Assembly (NCBI GenBank): GCA_029582165.1 | Contig: CM055872.1 | Span: 49,179,695-49,243,694 of the forward strand | Direction of reading: 5' to 3' | Origin: Portulaca oleracea | Lineage: Eukaryota; Streptophyta; Magnoliopsida; Caryophyllales; Portulacaceae | Length of the DNA stretch: 64,000 nt | Part shown: in pieces, positions 32,075-44,640 of the stretch | How positions within the stretch are numbered: position 1 is the stretch's first letter | Layout: each line of letters begins with the position of its first letter | The notes under the pieces: model-generated | What the model saw: the letters and a program-made list of their open reading frames with translations, nothing else | What the model was told of the DNA's origin: nothing | Databases searched by the model: none | Translations under genes and position numbers: made by a program

Positions 32075-35000
32075 ATGGTGAAGTACATGTTGAAGATCAC
32101 TGCCGAGGTCGAGAATGTCCAGAGCATTCAGCCTATGGGCGGCTGTAACGACCCTAACTTCTCCTTCTACTTCAAGGTCTTATTTCTTCCCAACTTCCTC
32201 TCTCTAGTTGCTACCTACTTAGGTTTTCACCCTAAATTGATTTTTCATTCTCAACCCAAAATGAGGCCTGCTTCGATTGTGATTGTCAGATTGTGATTTT
32301 GGTTTTGATCTTGATTTTGATTTTGGTTTTGATTTTGATTTCTCATTTGTGCTTTTGTAGCTGCGATGTGAGAACTGCGGTGAGGTCAGTCCTAAGGAGA
32401 CATGTGTCAGTTTGGAGGAGGAAGTTCCTCTTCCAAAGAGCCGTGGCACCGCTCATCTTCTGCAAAAGGTCTCTCTATTTCTCTCTCTATTGGACTTCTG
32501 ATTTCTTTGACTCCAAATTGATAATATAATTGAATTTCATGAGTGATCGATTACTTGTTTTGCCGTCCTTCTGGTGAGACCATGTTGTGGATGGAACACT
32601 GGCCATTGTTTTGGAAGCTTTAAGGATATCGGCTCTTCGCAACTGCGATTAGATTCCTGTTGATCTATTCCATTTCGTCTATTGTATTACACGACAGCCA
32701 TGTTTAATAGCTTTGCTATCGTCAGCTGTAGTCTGAATGATTTGAGTGTGAATGTATCTTGTATCAACCCTGGCCGTGATTACCTTTTTCTATCCATTGG
32801 CTTTTGTTTACGGCGTAGTTGGTTGGGTGGTTGGATGATAACTTGCTCTGCTTGATGTTTATCACTATGTTAAGGATCTGTGGGTATATGTCTCGATGTA
32901 GGTTTTCATGGTTTATATTGTAAGTTCATATCCACCTTTAGCTGCAAGAGCGAGACTCTAAGAATTAGATACTACTTAATGCATAAGATTTAAAAAGTAT
33001 TGACATGACTCAAATATAAGTTTCCCTATAACTTTTATGTGAATTCACTCAGTAAAATGTACTGGCCTTCTTAGTCTGTTTTTGAAGCTTCATTTAAAAA
33101 AGCGTGTCCAGGGTGCACCCCCTTGTGTTTTTTCACATCGAAGCCCAGCCCTGTACGAAGGGCCCGGGCTTTTTGAACTTTTTTCCGCTTTTTAGCGGGG
33201 CACGGGGTGCAAATCTCATGGTCTTTTTGTACCCTAAGTTGCTGTCGCTTACTCTTGCCTCCAAATAAGTCTCTTTTTGTCCTTGTCCAGTCTCCTCCTC
33301 CTTCCTCTTTCTCTTTTTAACTTGCCTTGCTAACTTTCTCACACTTTTCTACTTATTCCTATTGTCTTCGCTTTTTTGCCCCCTTCCTTGGTTGACTTCT
33401 TTGTTAACCACATATTATTAATTCTCAAACTTTGTTCTCTATTTTTCTGGGTTTCTAATGTCACACTGTGCATACAAAAAGCCCATGTCCGCGCTTCAAA
33501 GCTTGCGCCCCAAGCTCTAGGAGCTCTTTTTGCGCCTCACACTCTTTTAATCTAAGTTTTGAAGGTTTTCTGCTACATTTGGCTGTCTTTGTTCACAATT
33601 GCGTGATGATTGCAGTGGTAATAATCCATGTATGATAATTTCTTTTGTAAACTGCTGTGGTTAAGAATGCATCTCTTGCTGCCTCAAGCTATGAGCTTAC
33701 GATGAGTGTACATCTGTATAGCAAGTCTAGACATGCCAAAAGCTTAACAGAGAGACTAAAAACAAATATATTATGTGCACTGATCAAATGAATGTAAGAT
33801 AGGAGTTTACACAGTTTTTGATCTGTATGATGAGTGTAAATCTGTATAGCAAGTCTCTTGACATGCCAAAATCTTAACGGAAAGACTAAAAGCAAATTAT
33901 TATGTGCACCGATCAAATGAACGTATGGTAGGAGTGTACACAGTTTTTGATCTGTATGATGAGTGTACATCTGTATAGCTAGTCTCTTCTTATGCCAAAA
34001 ACTCAACAGAGACAAACAAATTTATTATGTGCACCGATAAAACAAATGTGCACCGATAAACAAATGTAAGGAATGTACACAGTTTTTGTTCTGCATGCAT
34101 TGTTCTTTTTTTATTTTTGTATTTTTTTTTTTGAATTTGGCTTATCATGTAGTTTTCTCATATAAAATACTCAGCGGAAATGTTTTCTATGTTAAAATTG
34201 TCGAATATTTTGTTAATGGTAAAAATGGCAGATGACGTATGTGAGCTCAACATCTCTCTCTGGTTGCGTAGGGAGAAAAAGAGAAGAGGGGGGGGGGGTG
34301 TCAGAGTGTTGAAGAACTCCTTAGGTATCATTTCTGGTTGCCAAGTTTTAGAATTAAGGGATTGGTGAGGTGTGATTTTAAGTTTTGATTATTTAAACAT
34401 CTACTTGGTATATGTATAGTACCTGAACACCAACAGCTGAAGATTACAAATTCCAAATCAGTAGATATTTTGAGATGTTATTTAAATTGTTGTATGGACT
34501 TTTGGATTCTTCCTGTGTTGATCATGCAGAGTTGGAATATTTCTTTTGATCCTTTTTTCTTATTTGGATTTTGCTGGCATGAAGTCATTGTGAATTTCTT
34601 TATATCCTTGTTAAATTTTGTGTAAATTTTTGTTCTATTTAACTAGCAATTTTACTATAAGCAGTTGTGGTGGATGATGCATACATATGTTTTGAACTTT
34701 TCTTGTCATGTCATGTCGATATTACATGTTCATGTCTGCCTTGTTGACAATAGTTTGTAGCTTACTAGGGCGATAGTGCTTTGAAAGGTTGAATCCTCTC
34801 CAGGCCTAAACTCTGTCAGCCTTAACTGTTAGTTATTTATGTATAGGCAGTTTTCTAGAATATAACAGACTGATGCATAAACTTTATGTAGGGGTCAAAT
34901 GCAATTTAATTGTATGCTGTGAATTGCCGCCCTTATTTTCTGTTCTAGAGATTAGGGAGGATAGTTTTGGGTATAGCTAGGAAATAGATCGTATTGTGTC

Positions 35001-37268
35001 GGGTTTATGTTCATGTCGGAGTTACATGGGTTGTAGAAATCTAAACCTAAAACCTACCCATTTTGTAAATTTGTTGGAATTTCATTTTCCTAAATCATTT
35101 ATCAAATAAATGGGTTGACCTGAACCTACTCCATTTAATTAAATGGGTTAGGTTTGGCCATTTGGGTAATTTGTTTGCCTCTTAACCTGCATATATTATA
35201 TTACAAAGATCAACTTGATAAGACAATGCTTCGATTAAGGCTTTTGGTGTTTGATAAGGGGGAAATAGGTAGGCTTACTTCTATATAGTTAGGGATTTTA
35301 GGTGTTTTGGAATATTGATTTATTGGAAAATAATAAGATGAGAATCAATTTGGGGTATAAATTTTATTTCCCCATCAGTGAGATTACTAAAAGAATATGA
35401 TGATTATTTAGGTCGAATCAAAAATCTTATTGCTCTCTAAATAGTCAAAGATATTATTTATAGCTTCGGTTAGAGCAAAGCCCAAAATAACATAGCCAAA
35501 TAATTGTTTAGCCAAAATCAGAATGAGGAAGAAAAGGATATCATGATGTAATGTAAGTGGTGTTAATGGTTAGTTTTGGCATTACTCTACCTCTTTGTCT
35601 ACCAGGTAGTGAGGCTTAGATTCAAGAGAGTTCAACCTACATTGCTTTAGTTACTCAGTCTGGCCACTTTTCAGTAGTAAGAAGCCATGTTCAAAGAATC
35701 GAAAATAGGATTGAGAACTTGGTCTTTGCATAACTATAAGTAAGAAGCATTACATCAGAAAAAGGGGAATTTCTGCAGGACGTTTTTGTAACTTACTGAA
35801 ACAGTAAAGGTTAAACATGTAAACCATTTAGCCCAATTGTTATATAGGTTAAATGTGTCTTTTTGTGTTGATATTCTCAACCAAACCTAACATAGTTGTT
35901 TAAATGGGTTTACCGGGTCAACCTATTTAATTAAGCAGTTTGAAACTTTGTACCCAAGCCCACTTAACTTTATGCTGGTTTCGAGTTGGTTATTCTGTTG
36001 GGTTAGGTTTTTTTTTTCCTAACTTTAGTATTGGGAATTGACAAGATGGTCGGAGCTTGATGGGTACATATCTTTTAATGAGTTTATTTATTTATTTATT
36101 TAATAGATTAGTTCTACTTCATATGCATTGGTTCTGCTCCTTTGCATTGAATGTGTTGTCTGTGATCAATGGCTCAAAAGGATCATGAGATTTAACATTT
36201 CTCTTTTCCTGATTATGGTAGTAATCACATCGTGTTAGATGCTAAAGTATGTCTTCATTTCAGTGCAAGTTCTGCGGTAGAGAGGGTAACATCACCATGA
36301 TACCTGGTTCTGGAAAATCTCTTACTGGTGAAGATTGTGAAGCGGGCAAGTATGCACCCTTGATGGCTTTTGATTGCCGAGGCCTGGAGCCTATTGAGTT
36401 TGCCTTCATTGGACCTCAATGGAGAGTTGAAACTGTAAGTATTATTGCATTTGTGATTTATATTTCTCTGGTTTCTGATCAGCCACTTTGCATTACCTTT
36501 TTCACAGTAGGTAGTTGTAATGTCTTCGTCATTTATTTTCCTAACTTATGGGTTGGATCTGGTTTTCTTGTCAAGGCATCTTATCTGACCTCTGTATCTC
36601 CTGCTCTGTTTAGAATCTTGAAAGTTTTGAAATTTCTATCTTTCCTTCTTTTTGCAAGGGTAATGTAGGTTATCCAAAGTTCCAAACTGAGTTGTATCTT
36701 TTAAACAAAAGGATTTGTATGCCATTTTAAACAAGAGGACTTTAGTGACCCAAGGGGAAAGGGGTAACCCAAGCTGAAAGGTTTGGTTGATAGCTCTACT
36801 TATTTTTTAAAAAAGAGGACTTGTAAGTCATGGGATTTGATCCCTTGGCCTCCAACATGGGAAGCTGTCATGATGCCAAATGAGATACTAGCTCATTGGC
36901 TGCTGTGTCTTTATATGGTGCTAATGATTTATAGTTTTCATCTTACATTCTACTGTGTCTTTATATGCCAAATGAGACATGCTCATGTGTTGAGTATTAT
37001 TTGGTAGACAAAGACTCATTGTTCTGCCACTTGCTCCTCAGAGCTTGTTTGCATAGCTACCAATAAAATGAGCATACTTCTAAAGCTGGTGATGCATATA
37101 TGAGGTCGTGTATCTTATTGTACATGAATGTCGTGTTTGAAGGTTGAAGGGACCGTCTACGAAAATGTGGACCTGTCTGGAGGAGACTGGGTTGAGTATG
37201 ATGAGAAGGGGGAGTGTCCTGTGTCAATTGCCAACCCGAAAGGAGCTTTTGAAGTGATCAAGACTTGA
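32075..37268 (+). CDS. CxxC zinc-binding protein, DUF866 (C1orf123/CZIB) family, four exons
   Basis: Exons: 32075-32176, 32361-32468, 36264-36434 and 37143-37268. All introns are GT-AG and phase 0. The product is 168 residues, about the family's usual 160. It opens MVKYMLKITAEVENV and has two CxxC pairs, CENC (37-40) and CKFC (71-74), which in the family hold one zinc ion. The conserved DCRGLEP block (107-113) and the C-terminal GGDWVEYDEKGE block follow. All family landmarks are present with no stop or shift, so the gene looks functional. The human homologue is a small soluble zinc protein; no plant role is firmly established to my knowledge. Intron 2 is 3.8 kb and carries repeats. Nothing nearby suggests a shared pathway. 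Confidence 0.93.
33068..33550. repeat. GCG-rich degenerate repeat in intron 2
   Basis: Ends in TTTTTGCGCCTCACACTCTT and ATCTAAG. The complement of its right end matches the left end of a similar block in an intron of the ABCD2 gene (47471-47950), in opposite orientation. No ORF; class unknown. Confidence 0.5.
33701..34085. repeat. Tandem repeat in intron 2, three units of about 128 bp
   Basis: Units begin GATGAGTGTACATCTGTATAG at 33701, 33829 and 33956 and end with TACACAGTTTTTGATCTGTAT. The last unit is shortened. Spurious open frames on the minus strand come from this repeat. Confidence 0.85.
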
Positions 37269-38488
37269 ATCAGAGACGCGTGAGAATAACAAGTTCCTGC
37301 TGATGAAATTTGGGGGTTTGTCCCTTTTGTGAAAGTGGTGCGTAAGGACTTGAAGAACCTACGTTTGAAAATGTCAAACTTCATGCTCAAAAAAGAAAAT
37401 CGCTACTTTCTAACTCCTATAACCTGAAGGAGCCTTGTGTTTGATTCCTGAGCATTCATTCTTTTGGCTGTCTACTAATGAGTGTCTACTTATGGGGGGT
37501 TATGAGCTGCTGAATTGCAATTTGCAATCTCAAGCTGGGCAACGGGCTTGAGCTGAGCCATAAGCTGTTTACGAGAACAACAAAAGACCTCAATATTGTC
37601 CAGCTAATGCGGGGTCCTAGGGGATTTTGATGTAAGCAACGTTCTCTCCCTGTACATGGGTGTGCATATAAAGAGGTTGATTCCAGAGAATTCTTAAACG
37701 CGGCATGATGGGTTTTGGCCGGCAGCATTTTTAACAGGGATGGATTGATTTTATAACAGAAATTTCCTATAAAGTCCAGAAATTTCCCTCCCTAAGAAGA
37801 TATTTCGCAATCAAGTCCTCTTCTTGGGACTCCTTCCCAACAAAGTTGAAGCTAGGGGTGAGCCGGTCATGAATTGGAACCTTTTAGTTGCGGGAACCTT
37901 AATTTTGTCCCTAATTGGGACCTTACTCTTATTTGTGATTTCAATTTAGATTCCAAAGTGCTTGTTAAAAAAAAATGATTTTCTATAACATGTTTTCTGA
38001 AAAAAATATGCCAAAAGTAACTATATAGAAAACATTTTCCAACCTAGGGGAATTTTTATGAATAATAATTATCTTAGAGTGCCTAAGTTTGAATCTCTAA
38101 AGACCATGCAAAAGTAAGGTCTAATTATTATCTAATTGTTACAATCAAGATTAGGTATCTAATTGTTGCTCATATGTCTAATGGCTACAAAATGCAATTT
38201 AGAAACTGAAAATATTTGGGTTTTGATCACTGGTGGATCCCCATTTATGTTGGGGGTGGACTTGGCCACCCTAGGCCAAAGAAAAAAAAAAGTAAAATTT
38301 TAGTAAAATTAAAAGTAAAAATTATGGATTTTATTTTATGACATGAGTGTAATAGTACAGTGGTCACTCCTACTTTGAACATCCGCTGCTAGTTTTGATA
38401 GTAAATGTAGATAAGATTTTAATAACTTTCATATCAAAGTAAGCTTCCAAAGTTCCATTACCTTGAACTTAGACATGTTCCAAGTTTG
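37269..38488. other. 3' flank of the DUF866 gene and intergenic sequence
   Basis: No further gene seen. The 3' UTR probably lies in 37269-37480. The rest is AT-rich with a TGAGCCGGTCATGAATTGGAA segment near 37859 of the kind found in decayed hAT elements. Confidence 0.4.
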
Positions 38489-38496
38489 GTTGTAGG

Positions 38497-39370
38497 TAGA
38501 CCTGGCAATTCTCGATCCGACCCGGAAACCCGAACCCAGATCGACCCGTAAAAATGGGTTTTGAACACGAAATTCTGACCCGGGACCCGAAAATGACCCA
38601 ACCCAAAGAACCCGGTTAAAAGCGGGTCAGGTCGGGTCGTGTTTGGGTTGACCCGTTGGGTCAGACACTTTAATTTTTAAGTGTTTTGTCTACTTCGGCC
38701 TTGTGCAAAAAAATGGGTCCATTTCATGAAAAATTAAGGCCCAAAAGTAAAATATTGGGTGGCTTTGAAAGCTATGCGTAGAGAGAGACATACAAATGAA
38801 ATAATCAAATAATAAATGACCAAAACAAAACCCTAACAGTGTCACTCACTCACTCTTTCAGTGAACCCTCAAACTCCTGCAGTCCCGCCTCTCTCTTCTC
38901 TTTCAGTAAAATAATGTATTATTGTCCAAGGTCAAAGTTCAGCGCATTATTGTCCAATACTCTAAAAGTTCAGTATATTAGAATGACAAAACCCTATATA
39001 TTTTATAAGTACTGTTATTCGTGGATTGTTGGCGTAAACCGCATAATACTTGTAGACTTGAAGATTGTCAAATTTTGTCCCTTAGGTGTATAGTAATATG
39101 TCTATATAACTATGACATATCGTGGTGGTCGAACTTGGAAAGGAATAATACATTACACAGGTGTCTTTGACTAATTATAATCAATTTTATTAGTTGTAAG
39201 CGACTGAGAAAAAGGGCGGTCATGACCCGTAAACCCGACCCAAACCGCCCGAAACTGCAATACTTCCGATCCGCATTTACCCGAACCCGAAATACATCCG
39301 ACCCATATTTATCCGAACCTGATATACGACCGACCCGTAACCCGCCCGACCGCCCGTATTGACAGGTCTA
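38497..39370. mobile_element. Non-autonomous hAT element, 874 bp
   Basis: Perfect 8-bp duplication GTTGTAGG (38489-38496 and 39371-39378). Terminal inverted repeats are TAGACCTGGCAAT and the complement of ATTGACAGGTCTA. Subterminal regions are packed with GACCCG/CCCGAA words on one side and their counterparts on the other, as is usual for hAT transposase-binding zones. A segment at 38915-38995 resembles the terminal repeat of the element at 40696-41552. No transposase. Confidence 0.88.
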
Positions 39371-39378
39371 GTTGTAGG

Positions 39379-40159
39379 GTAGTAATTTAAGAGCCTTGTT
39401 GTTACATGTTAGGACAAGTTCTTGAACATCAATGCACTTTAACAAGAATTATAATTTATACAATGCGGTGACAACTTCAGAAGTATGCTTTTTATGGTGA
39501 GGATGTAGTTTAACCTTGCCTCCACTTATGATTCACGAGCATGCTAACAACAAGAGTAACCCTATAATCCTATCCTAGAGGAATAGACTTAGGCAATGAA
39601 GTAAATATCAATGAGTGATGATAAACACTTATCCTGTCAATACATGAAACTGTCAGACAAAAAAAGATGTTGAGCTTCGGTCTCAACTTGGGTGCCAACA
39701 TCATGCGTGTTATGCAACACGACCCATGTTGGGAGCGACAAAACTTGGGTGCCAACATCGTGCGTGTTATTCAATACTATAATTCAACTCCTGCATCGAC
39801 CTTTGACCACTTGTCTGAGGGCAACGGAGGTGTAACTCAAGGAGCAAGTTGAGGGGCTCGCACCTGGAATGGTGAGCCACTTGTTCAAGGGCTTGGCACT
39901 CGGCTGGCTCATGTTTACAAGTCCGGACGATAGAGGATCAGAGGCCTTCGTAGTGTAGTGGTCTTTGACATATTTGGCCATGGTAGAACTAGCTACCGGG
40001 TTTTCAACAGGGAGACCTTGATCCCACGTAACATGGGTTACCATCGCCACCATGACATACAAAGCCTTCCTTGATGATGAAGAAAGAAATTTAGTCTATG
40101 GCTAACCCATGAATGAAGTGATTGATCATATTCGACATTAGTTGAGCCAGGGTCTTGGT
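39379..40159. other. Intergenic, with a short direct repeat
   Basis: No gene seen. AACTTGGGTGCCAACATC followed by TGCGTGTTAT occurs twice, near 39684 and 39740. The second half could belong to the retroelement relic that follows. Confidence 0.35.
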
Positions 40160-40440
40160 TGGTACCAATCGTATACTGATGGTTACGCAAAGGGTGACCC
40201 CAAAGTGAGCGCTAGAGACGACATGATCCGTGGTGTAGGGGGTGACTGGATCTGAGGTCATGATAGGGTTTGTTACTCAAATCGCTTGCGATCGAGTTGA
40301 GAAAAATTTGGTGGATCAGTGTAGAATGTGGCTCAACATAGATGGGTGGGAAGTCTATATGGCTTATTGTTACAAAGAAGCAAACTAAATTGTTGATAAA
40401 TTAGGTAAGTTAGCCTTAAAAGAAGGGGTAGTGAAGTCAA
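40160..40440 (+). pseudogene. RNase H relic of a LINE-type retroelement
   Basis: One frame reads WYQSYTDGYAKGDPK, then MIRGVGGDWI, aligning with the DGS..GNPG....GVIRD.NG.W pattern of plant retroelement RNase H. It is followed by stops and by a decayed REANxVADKL-like region (about 40378-40420). Highly degraded. Confidence 0.55.
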
Positions 40441-40695
40441 GTATCTGGATGATCCTCCTAGAGAGATCTTATACCTACTTCATGTGGATAGGATGCCAGC
40501 TTTGGCCTCTTTATTATGCAAAGGGGGTTCGCCCCCACCCTTTGCACCAATTCACTCATATCATAAATGTTTCCCGCCATAAAGACTAATTGTTATTGGC
40601 AATCAAGTATCATTCGCAAGAAAACAAAAGTCACAAAAACAACCAGTAATAAAGATTAGCTGGAACAAAATATATACACAATTAAATTTTTTTGA

Positions 40696-41552
40696 GGAAA
40701 ATTTTGGATGCTAATATACTAAACTTTTGGGGGTATTGAACAATAATGCACTGAACTCTGACCTTGGACAATAATGTACTGAACTTTAAGGGGCGTTGGA
40801 CAATAATTCACGCGAAACAATTTCGACGGTGGCGGACTTGGTGGCGATCTTACGTGGTAGACCGAGAAGATGAATGTGCGAAATAATATCTAAATTTATG
40901 ACATGTCTACTAATTTAAACAAGCAAAGGGGACTTTATACAATTACCACAACAATCTCTCGGCGGAAACACGTTTTAAATTTTATGTTTTTTTTACTCTT
41001 TTCAAAGTTGATTATTTTTCTTAGGTATGGTTTAGCTGACATGTCATAAATTTAAATATTTTTGGACCAATTCATCCCCTCCACGTGCTACGTAGCATTG
41101 CCACCAAGTAGCGCTTGCAAAAATTCGGGTTCAAGTAAATTCGGGTCGGACAAACTTGGACAATGTCAAAATTCGGACGAGAAATTTATGTCCGGACCCG
41201 GTTTTATTTCGGGTTGATCCGGGTTGGACAGTTCGGACGAAGAAAAAATCGGGTTCGGACAATAGAAAAAAGAGAAACTTTATGTCCGAATATTCGGTCA
41301 ATTCGGTCAATATCAAAATTCGGACAGAAAATCTATGTCCAGACCCGGTTTTTTCCAGGTCGGACCATTCGGGTAATTCAGGTCGGACGAAATTTTGTCA
41401 GCGCTACCACCAAGTCAGTCACTGCCAAAATTGTTTTGAGTGCATTATTGTTCAACACTGCCCAAAATACAGTGTATTATTGTCCAAGGTCCAAGTTCAA
41501 TGCATTATTGTCCAATACCCAAAAAGTTCAGTATATTAATATCCAAAAATCC
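40696..41552. mobile_element. Mutator-type inverted-repeat element containing a hAT insertion
   Basis: Inverted ends over 100 bp (left GATGCTAATATACT..., right complement of AGTATATTAATATCC) contain repeated CAATAATGCACTGAACT words. A 9-bp flank TTTTTTTGA/TTTTTTTAA matches at eight of nine bases. A 298-bp hAT MITE sits inside at 41109-41406. No coding capacity. Confidence 0.7.
41109..41406. mobile_element. hAT MITE (298 bp) nested in the Mutator-type element
   Basis: Perfect 8-bp duplication CCACCAAG (41101-41108 and 41407-41414). Ends are TAGCGCTTGCAAA and the complement of AATTTTGTCAGCGCTA. The interior is filled with GGACCCGG and TTCGGAC words in both orientations. It is the same family as the element at 56663-56947. 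Confidence 0.9.
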
Positions 41553-41561
41553 TTTTTTTAA

Positions 41562-42113
41562 AAAGTAATAAGATGCAATAGTCCTTCCATCGTACACCCC
41601 CCACAAGTTTAGACGTGGCAACTGAGTGAATCAATTCGGTTCGGGTCGGTTGAAGATGGGTTCCAGTTGGCGTTGGGTCACCCGATTTCGATTCGGATCG
41701 GGTATGGTTTTGGGGTGACTTCAAGTGAATCTTATTTGGGTTGATTCAGGTGAAGTTCTTTCCAACATGCAAGCCCAAAATGTGGGGTGAGTCCAAAACC
41801 TGAGTTAGCATACAGGCGTCATGTATACACTATAGGAACCTCATATAGGTCTTTTAAGCCATACATGCATGGGGTAGTCTAGTGTCACGTACGGTATCCT
41901 TTCTAAACCTTTAAAATTTCAACACATTCATAATAGGATCCCTGATTAGAGCTCGAATCCATGATCCAGTCTCGGGAAGAATCATTCGCAATCCCTTCTA
42001 CGTCTGTCACAATAAACCAGTACCTGTCGAAAGCTGCAATTCAACATGTGTGGCGCTGAGATTCCGCAATTCTCCACCAACAACCAAGCTCCTGTAACAT
42101 CCAAGGATTTGAT
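41562..42113. other. Intergenic
   Basis: No gene seen. A TTCGGTTCGGGTCGGTTGAA stretch (41635-41655) and a TTCGATTCGGATCGGG stretch resemble hAT subterminal sequence, but no complete element was delimited. Confidence 0.35.
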
Positions 42114-42389
42114 GCACTATTCGCCAGGATGCAGACTCTTGTGCACCACATTGCCTGGGAACAAGAGAAACTCATTAGTGAAGGTGAAGCTGTTAGGCTC
42201 AAAGATTTGACCAACAACAGAAAACTACGAATAACATCATAGGCATTGGTAGCACTATTCGCCAGGATGCAGACTCTTGTGCACCACACTGCCTGGGAAC
42301 AAGAGAAACTCATTAGTGAAGGAGAAGCTTGTTAGGCTCAAAGATTTGACCAACAACAGAAAACTACGAATAGCATCATAGGCATTGTT
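42114..42389. repeat. Direct tandem repeat, two units of 138 bp
   Basis: GCACTATTCGCCAGGATGCAG starts each unit at 42114 and 42252. Both contain GGGAACAAGAGAAACTCATT and GACCAACAACAGAAAACTAC. They lie just upstream of a gag relic. Confidence 0.85.
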
Positions 42390-42639
42390 CAGCTGATAGG
42401 AAAACATGTCGGATTCATCCTTGATACTAAAGATAGCGCCAATGACAAAGAGGAAGTTCCCCCTACCGCCGAACCTCCTAGACTCGTACCAGAATAGAAG
42501 GGAAAGCTCAAGGTATAGTTGAACCCCATCAATGAACCCCGTAAGGGGACAACCATTCCCCTTACTTATGAAGAACCACAACAAGGAATTTTAAGGCACC
42601 ATGCAAGGATGGGGCGATTTCCCAATCTTTCCTCTCTAC

Positions 42640-43721
42640 ACTTGAGACCTATGAATACGCAGAAACCAAGACGTTGAAGGTCTACATCGCAAATCTTCAG
42701 CAGGAAATCAACCAAGTCCCCACTATCGCTGGCCAGTTAACGGACTTTGAGCCGATCATCTAGTCCTTTACTAGAGTGCCGGAGAAACTGGATGTGTCGG
42801 TACCAAAGTTCGCTCCGCCCAAGAACCCTATACACCACGTATGGGAATTCTTTAGGACCATGCATATCAAAGGCTTAGAGACAAAACACTATGCTATTAT
42901 CCTTCCTTTCACCTTCAATGGAGAGGCCCTTAAATGGATTATAGCCTCTCCATCAAAACAAGAAGCAATTGGCACGCTATACATAAGGCCTTTGTTCAGC
43001 ATTATACCAATATATATTAGATACACCCGGAGCATATTCTCTAGATATTTGTGAGTGAACAATCAATATGAACCAGAGTGAACAATTATAATAATTAGAG
43101 TGAACAACCTAATACATATAGGTGAACAATTGTTGAATATGGAGCACATGCTCCGGGAGCACTTAATAAATTGCAGTATTATACCCCTACATATAAGAAG
43201 AAGATGGCCATGGCAGACCTTATGGATTTCAAGCAGAGGGAAGATGAGTTCTTCCAGGCTTACTTTGATAGATGGCATGCAATGCTATCTCGTATCACGG
43301 AGCCTTTTCCAGTTAAGCTGCAATTGTTTACCTTTATACAAGACCTCAAAGAAAGTCTCAAGTAGCAACTTGAGACTCGTATAGTTGATGACTTGGAATG
43401 CCTCAACGGACTCTACACTAAGTTAGAAGCCAGGACTGAACGCAGAGCAAACATCCCAAGGCTGGAAAGGGTCCAACAACAAGAAAAGAGCAACTAGTTC
43501 TACTAGCAACTCCCCCAAAAATGTGGAGTCTAATGCCATATACAACGCAAGGGGAGCAATCCTTCCTTCAAATACAAGACCTACACTCCCCGTACATGCC
43601 TTATGCTCGAGCCCTAGAACACCTAATCAAGAAGGACATCATTCAGTTGGCAATGCCAAAGGAGGAACCCAAGATCAAGGGCAAGAATTGTAGTTCGTAC
43701 ACCAACATGTATAAAACCTAG
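42640..43721 (+). pseudogene. gag relic of an LTR retrotransposon, interrupted by a small insertion
   Basis: Frames at 42776-43000 (LDVSVPKFAPP, NPIHHVWEFFRTMHIKG, FNGEALKW) and 43186-43500 (LMDFKQREDEFFQAYFDRW, EPFPVKLQLFTFIQDLKESL) form one retrotransposon capsid-type region once a 169-bp insertion (43009-43177) is removed. A TAG interrupts it at about 43363. Later sequence up to 43721 keeps gag-like words (EHLIKKDIIQLAMPK) in another frame. No pol or LTR recognised. Confidence 0.65.
43009..43177. mobile_element. 169-bp MITE in the gag relic
   Basis: ATTATACC at 43001-43008 is repeated at 43178-43185. The insert contains CCCGGAGCAT and its complement ATGCTCCGGG near its two ends, and repeated GAGTGAACAA words. 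Removing it reconnects the gag frame region. Confidence 0.65.
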
Positions 43722-43809
43722 AGCATTCGAATGGATCTTCGTGCTAAACAAAATGAGAACATGAGATTGTGAGATATGAAGCATGATTAATTGCGCAAGG
43801 GTTTTCCGC

Positions 43810-44055
43810 AGAGCCAGGTATCGACTATTAATAAATATACTCCCCAATAGCTTCTTTTTTATATACAAAACATTGGTAAATTGGGCCACCCACCGAGCTC
43901 CCTATCTCAAGGAGAGCTCAATGAGTCCACCAGCCCATAGGGCATAGGGGAAACCAGACATACACGTCTGTTGATGCTCCCAGAAATCGATCCTAGGACC
44001 TGTGGCATACCGCAGTGCAACGGATACCAACTGAGTTAAGAACTCATTGATCCCG
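43810..44055 (-). mobile_element. tRNA-derived SINE, probable
   Basis: On the minus strand a box-A-like TAACTCAGTTGGT (44038-44026) is followed about 33 bp later by a box-B-like GGATCGATTTC (43993-43983). This is the spacing of an internal RNA polymerase III promoter in a tRNA-derived head. The 3' end is not well defined and target duplications were not found. Confidence 0.5.
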
Positions 44056-44640
44056 TATAGCTTATGTTATTACATTGTGATACCTATTATATCAGTTAGT
44101 ACATGAACTGTTTTGCATGCATCTTAGAAATGTGATTATAGCTCATGAGAAGTTCAATAATGGTATGAGCATAAAACTCCCTAAAGGATTCAAAAGTGTA
44201 GGGGGCACACAGTAAAACTCTCGAGAGGATTACTCAGTCAAATGAATAGATATTTATATGAGTTTATGCAATATGGACACATATTGTATAATCAAGAAAA
44301 GTATTAAATGATTTGAATCTAAATTGTTTATGAATGTTGTTAATGATTTAAATATCATCAAAACTCTAAGAGCTTTGGAAATCAGCAGATTGCTTAATAG
44401 ACTTTGGGATAAAAAATACTGGTAAAACCAAATTTTGGACTCTTGTAGAGCCTCATTAGAGATTGATGAAAATGTTTGAAATGAAACATATTGCCAAATC
44501 AACTGTTATTAGGGATTACAAGTTTTAACATTTTTAGAATGGAGTTGTATGCATCAATCAACTTATGTAGCAAAAAGCAAAATGGATCTACATAGACTCT
44601 ACACACCTGTCATGTATGCTAATGGTGGTAAGATCACTTG
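44056..44640. other. AT-rich intergenic or decayed copia sequence
   Basis: No trustworthy frame. It probably includes older parts of the copia relic that follows. Confidence 0.35.

Noticed and set aside
33689..34015. 108-codon minus-strand frame in intron 2 of the DUF866 gene
   Set aside because: It is produced by the 128-bp tandem repeat and shows the same peptide words each unit.
36783..37007. 74-codon plus-strand frame in intron 3 of the DUF866 gene
   Set aside because: It lies between two well-supported exons, starts without context and matches no family.
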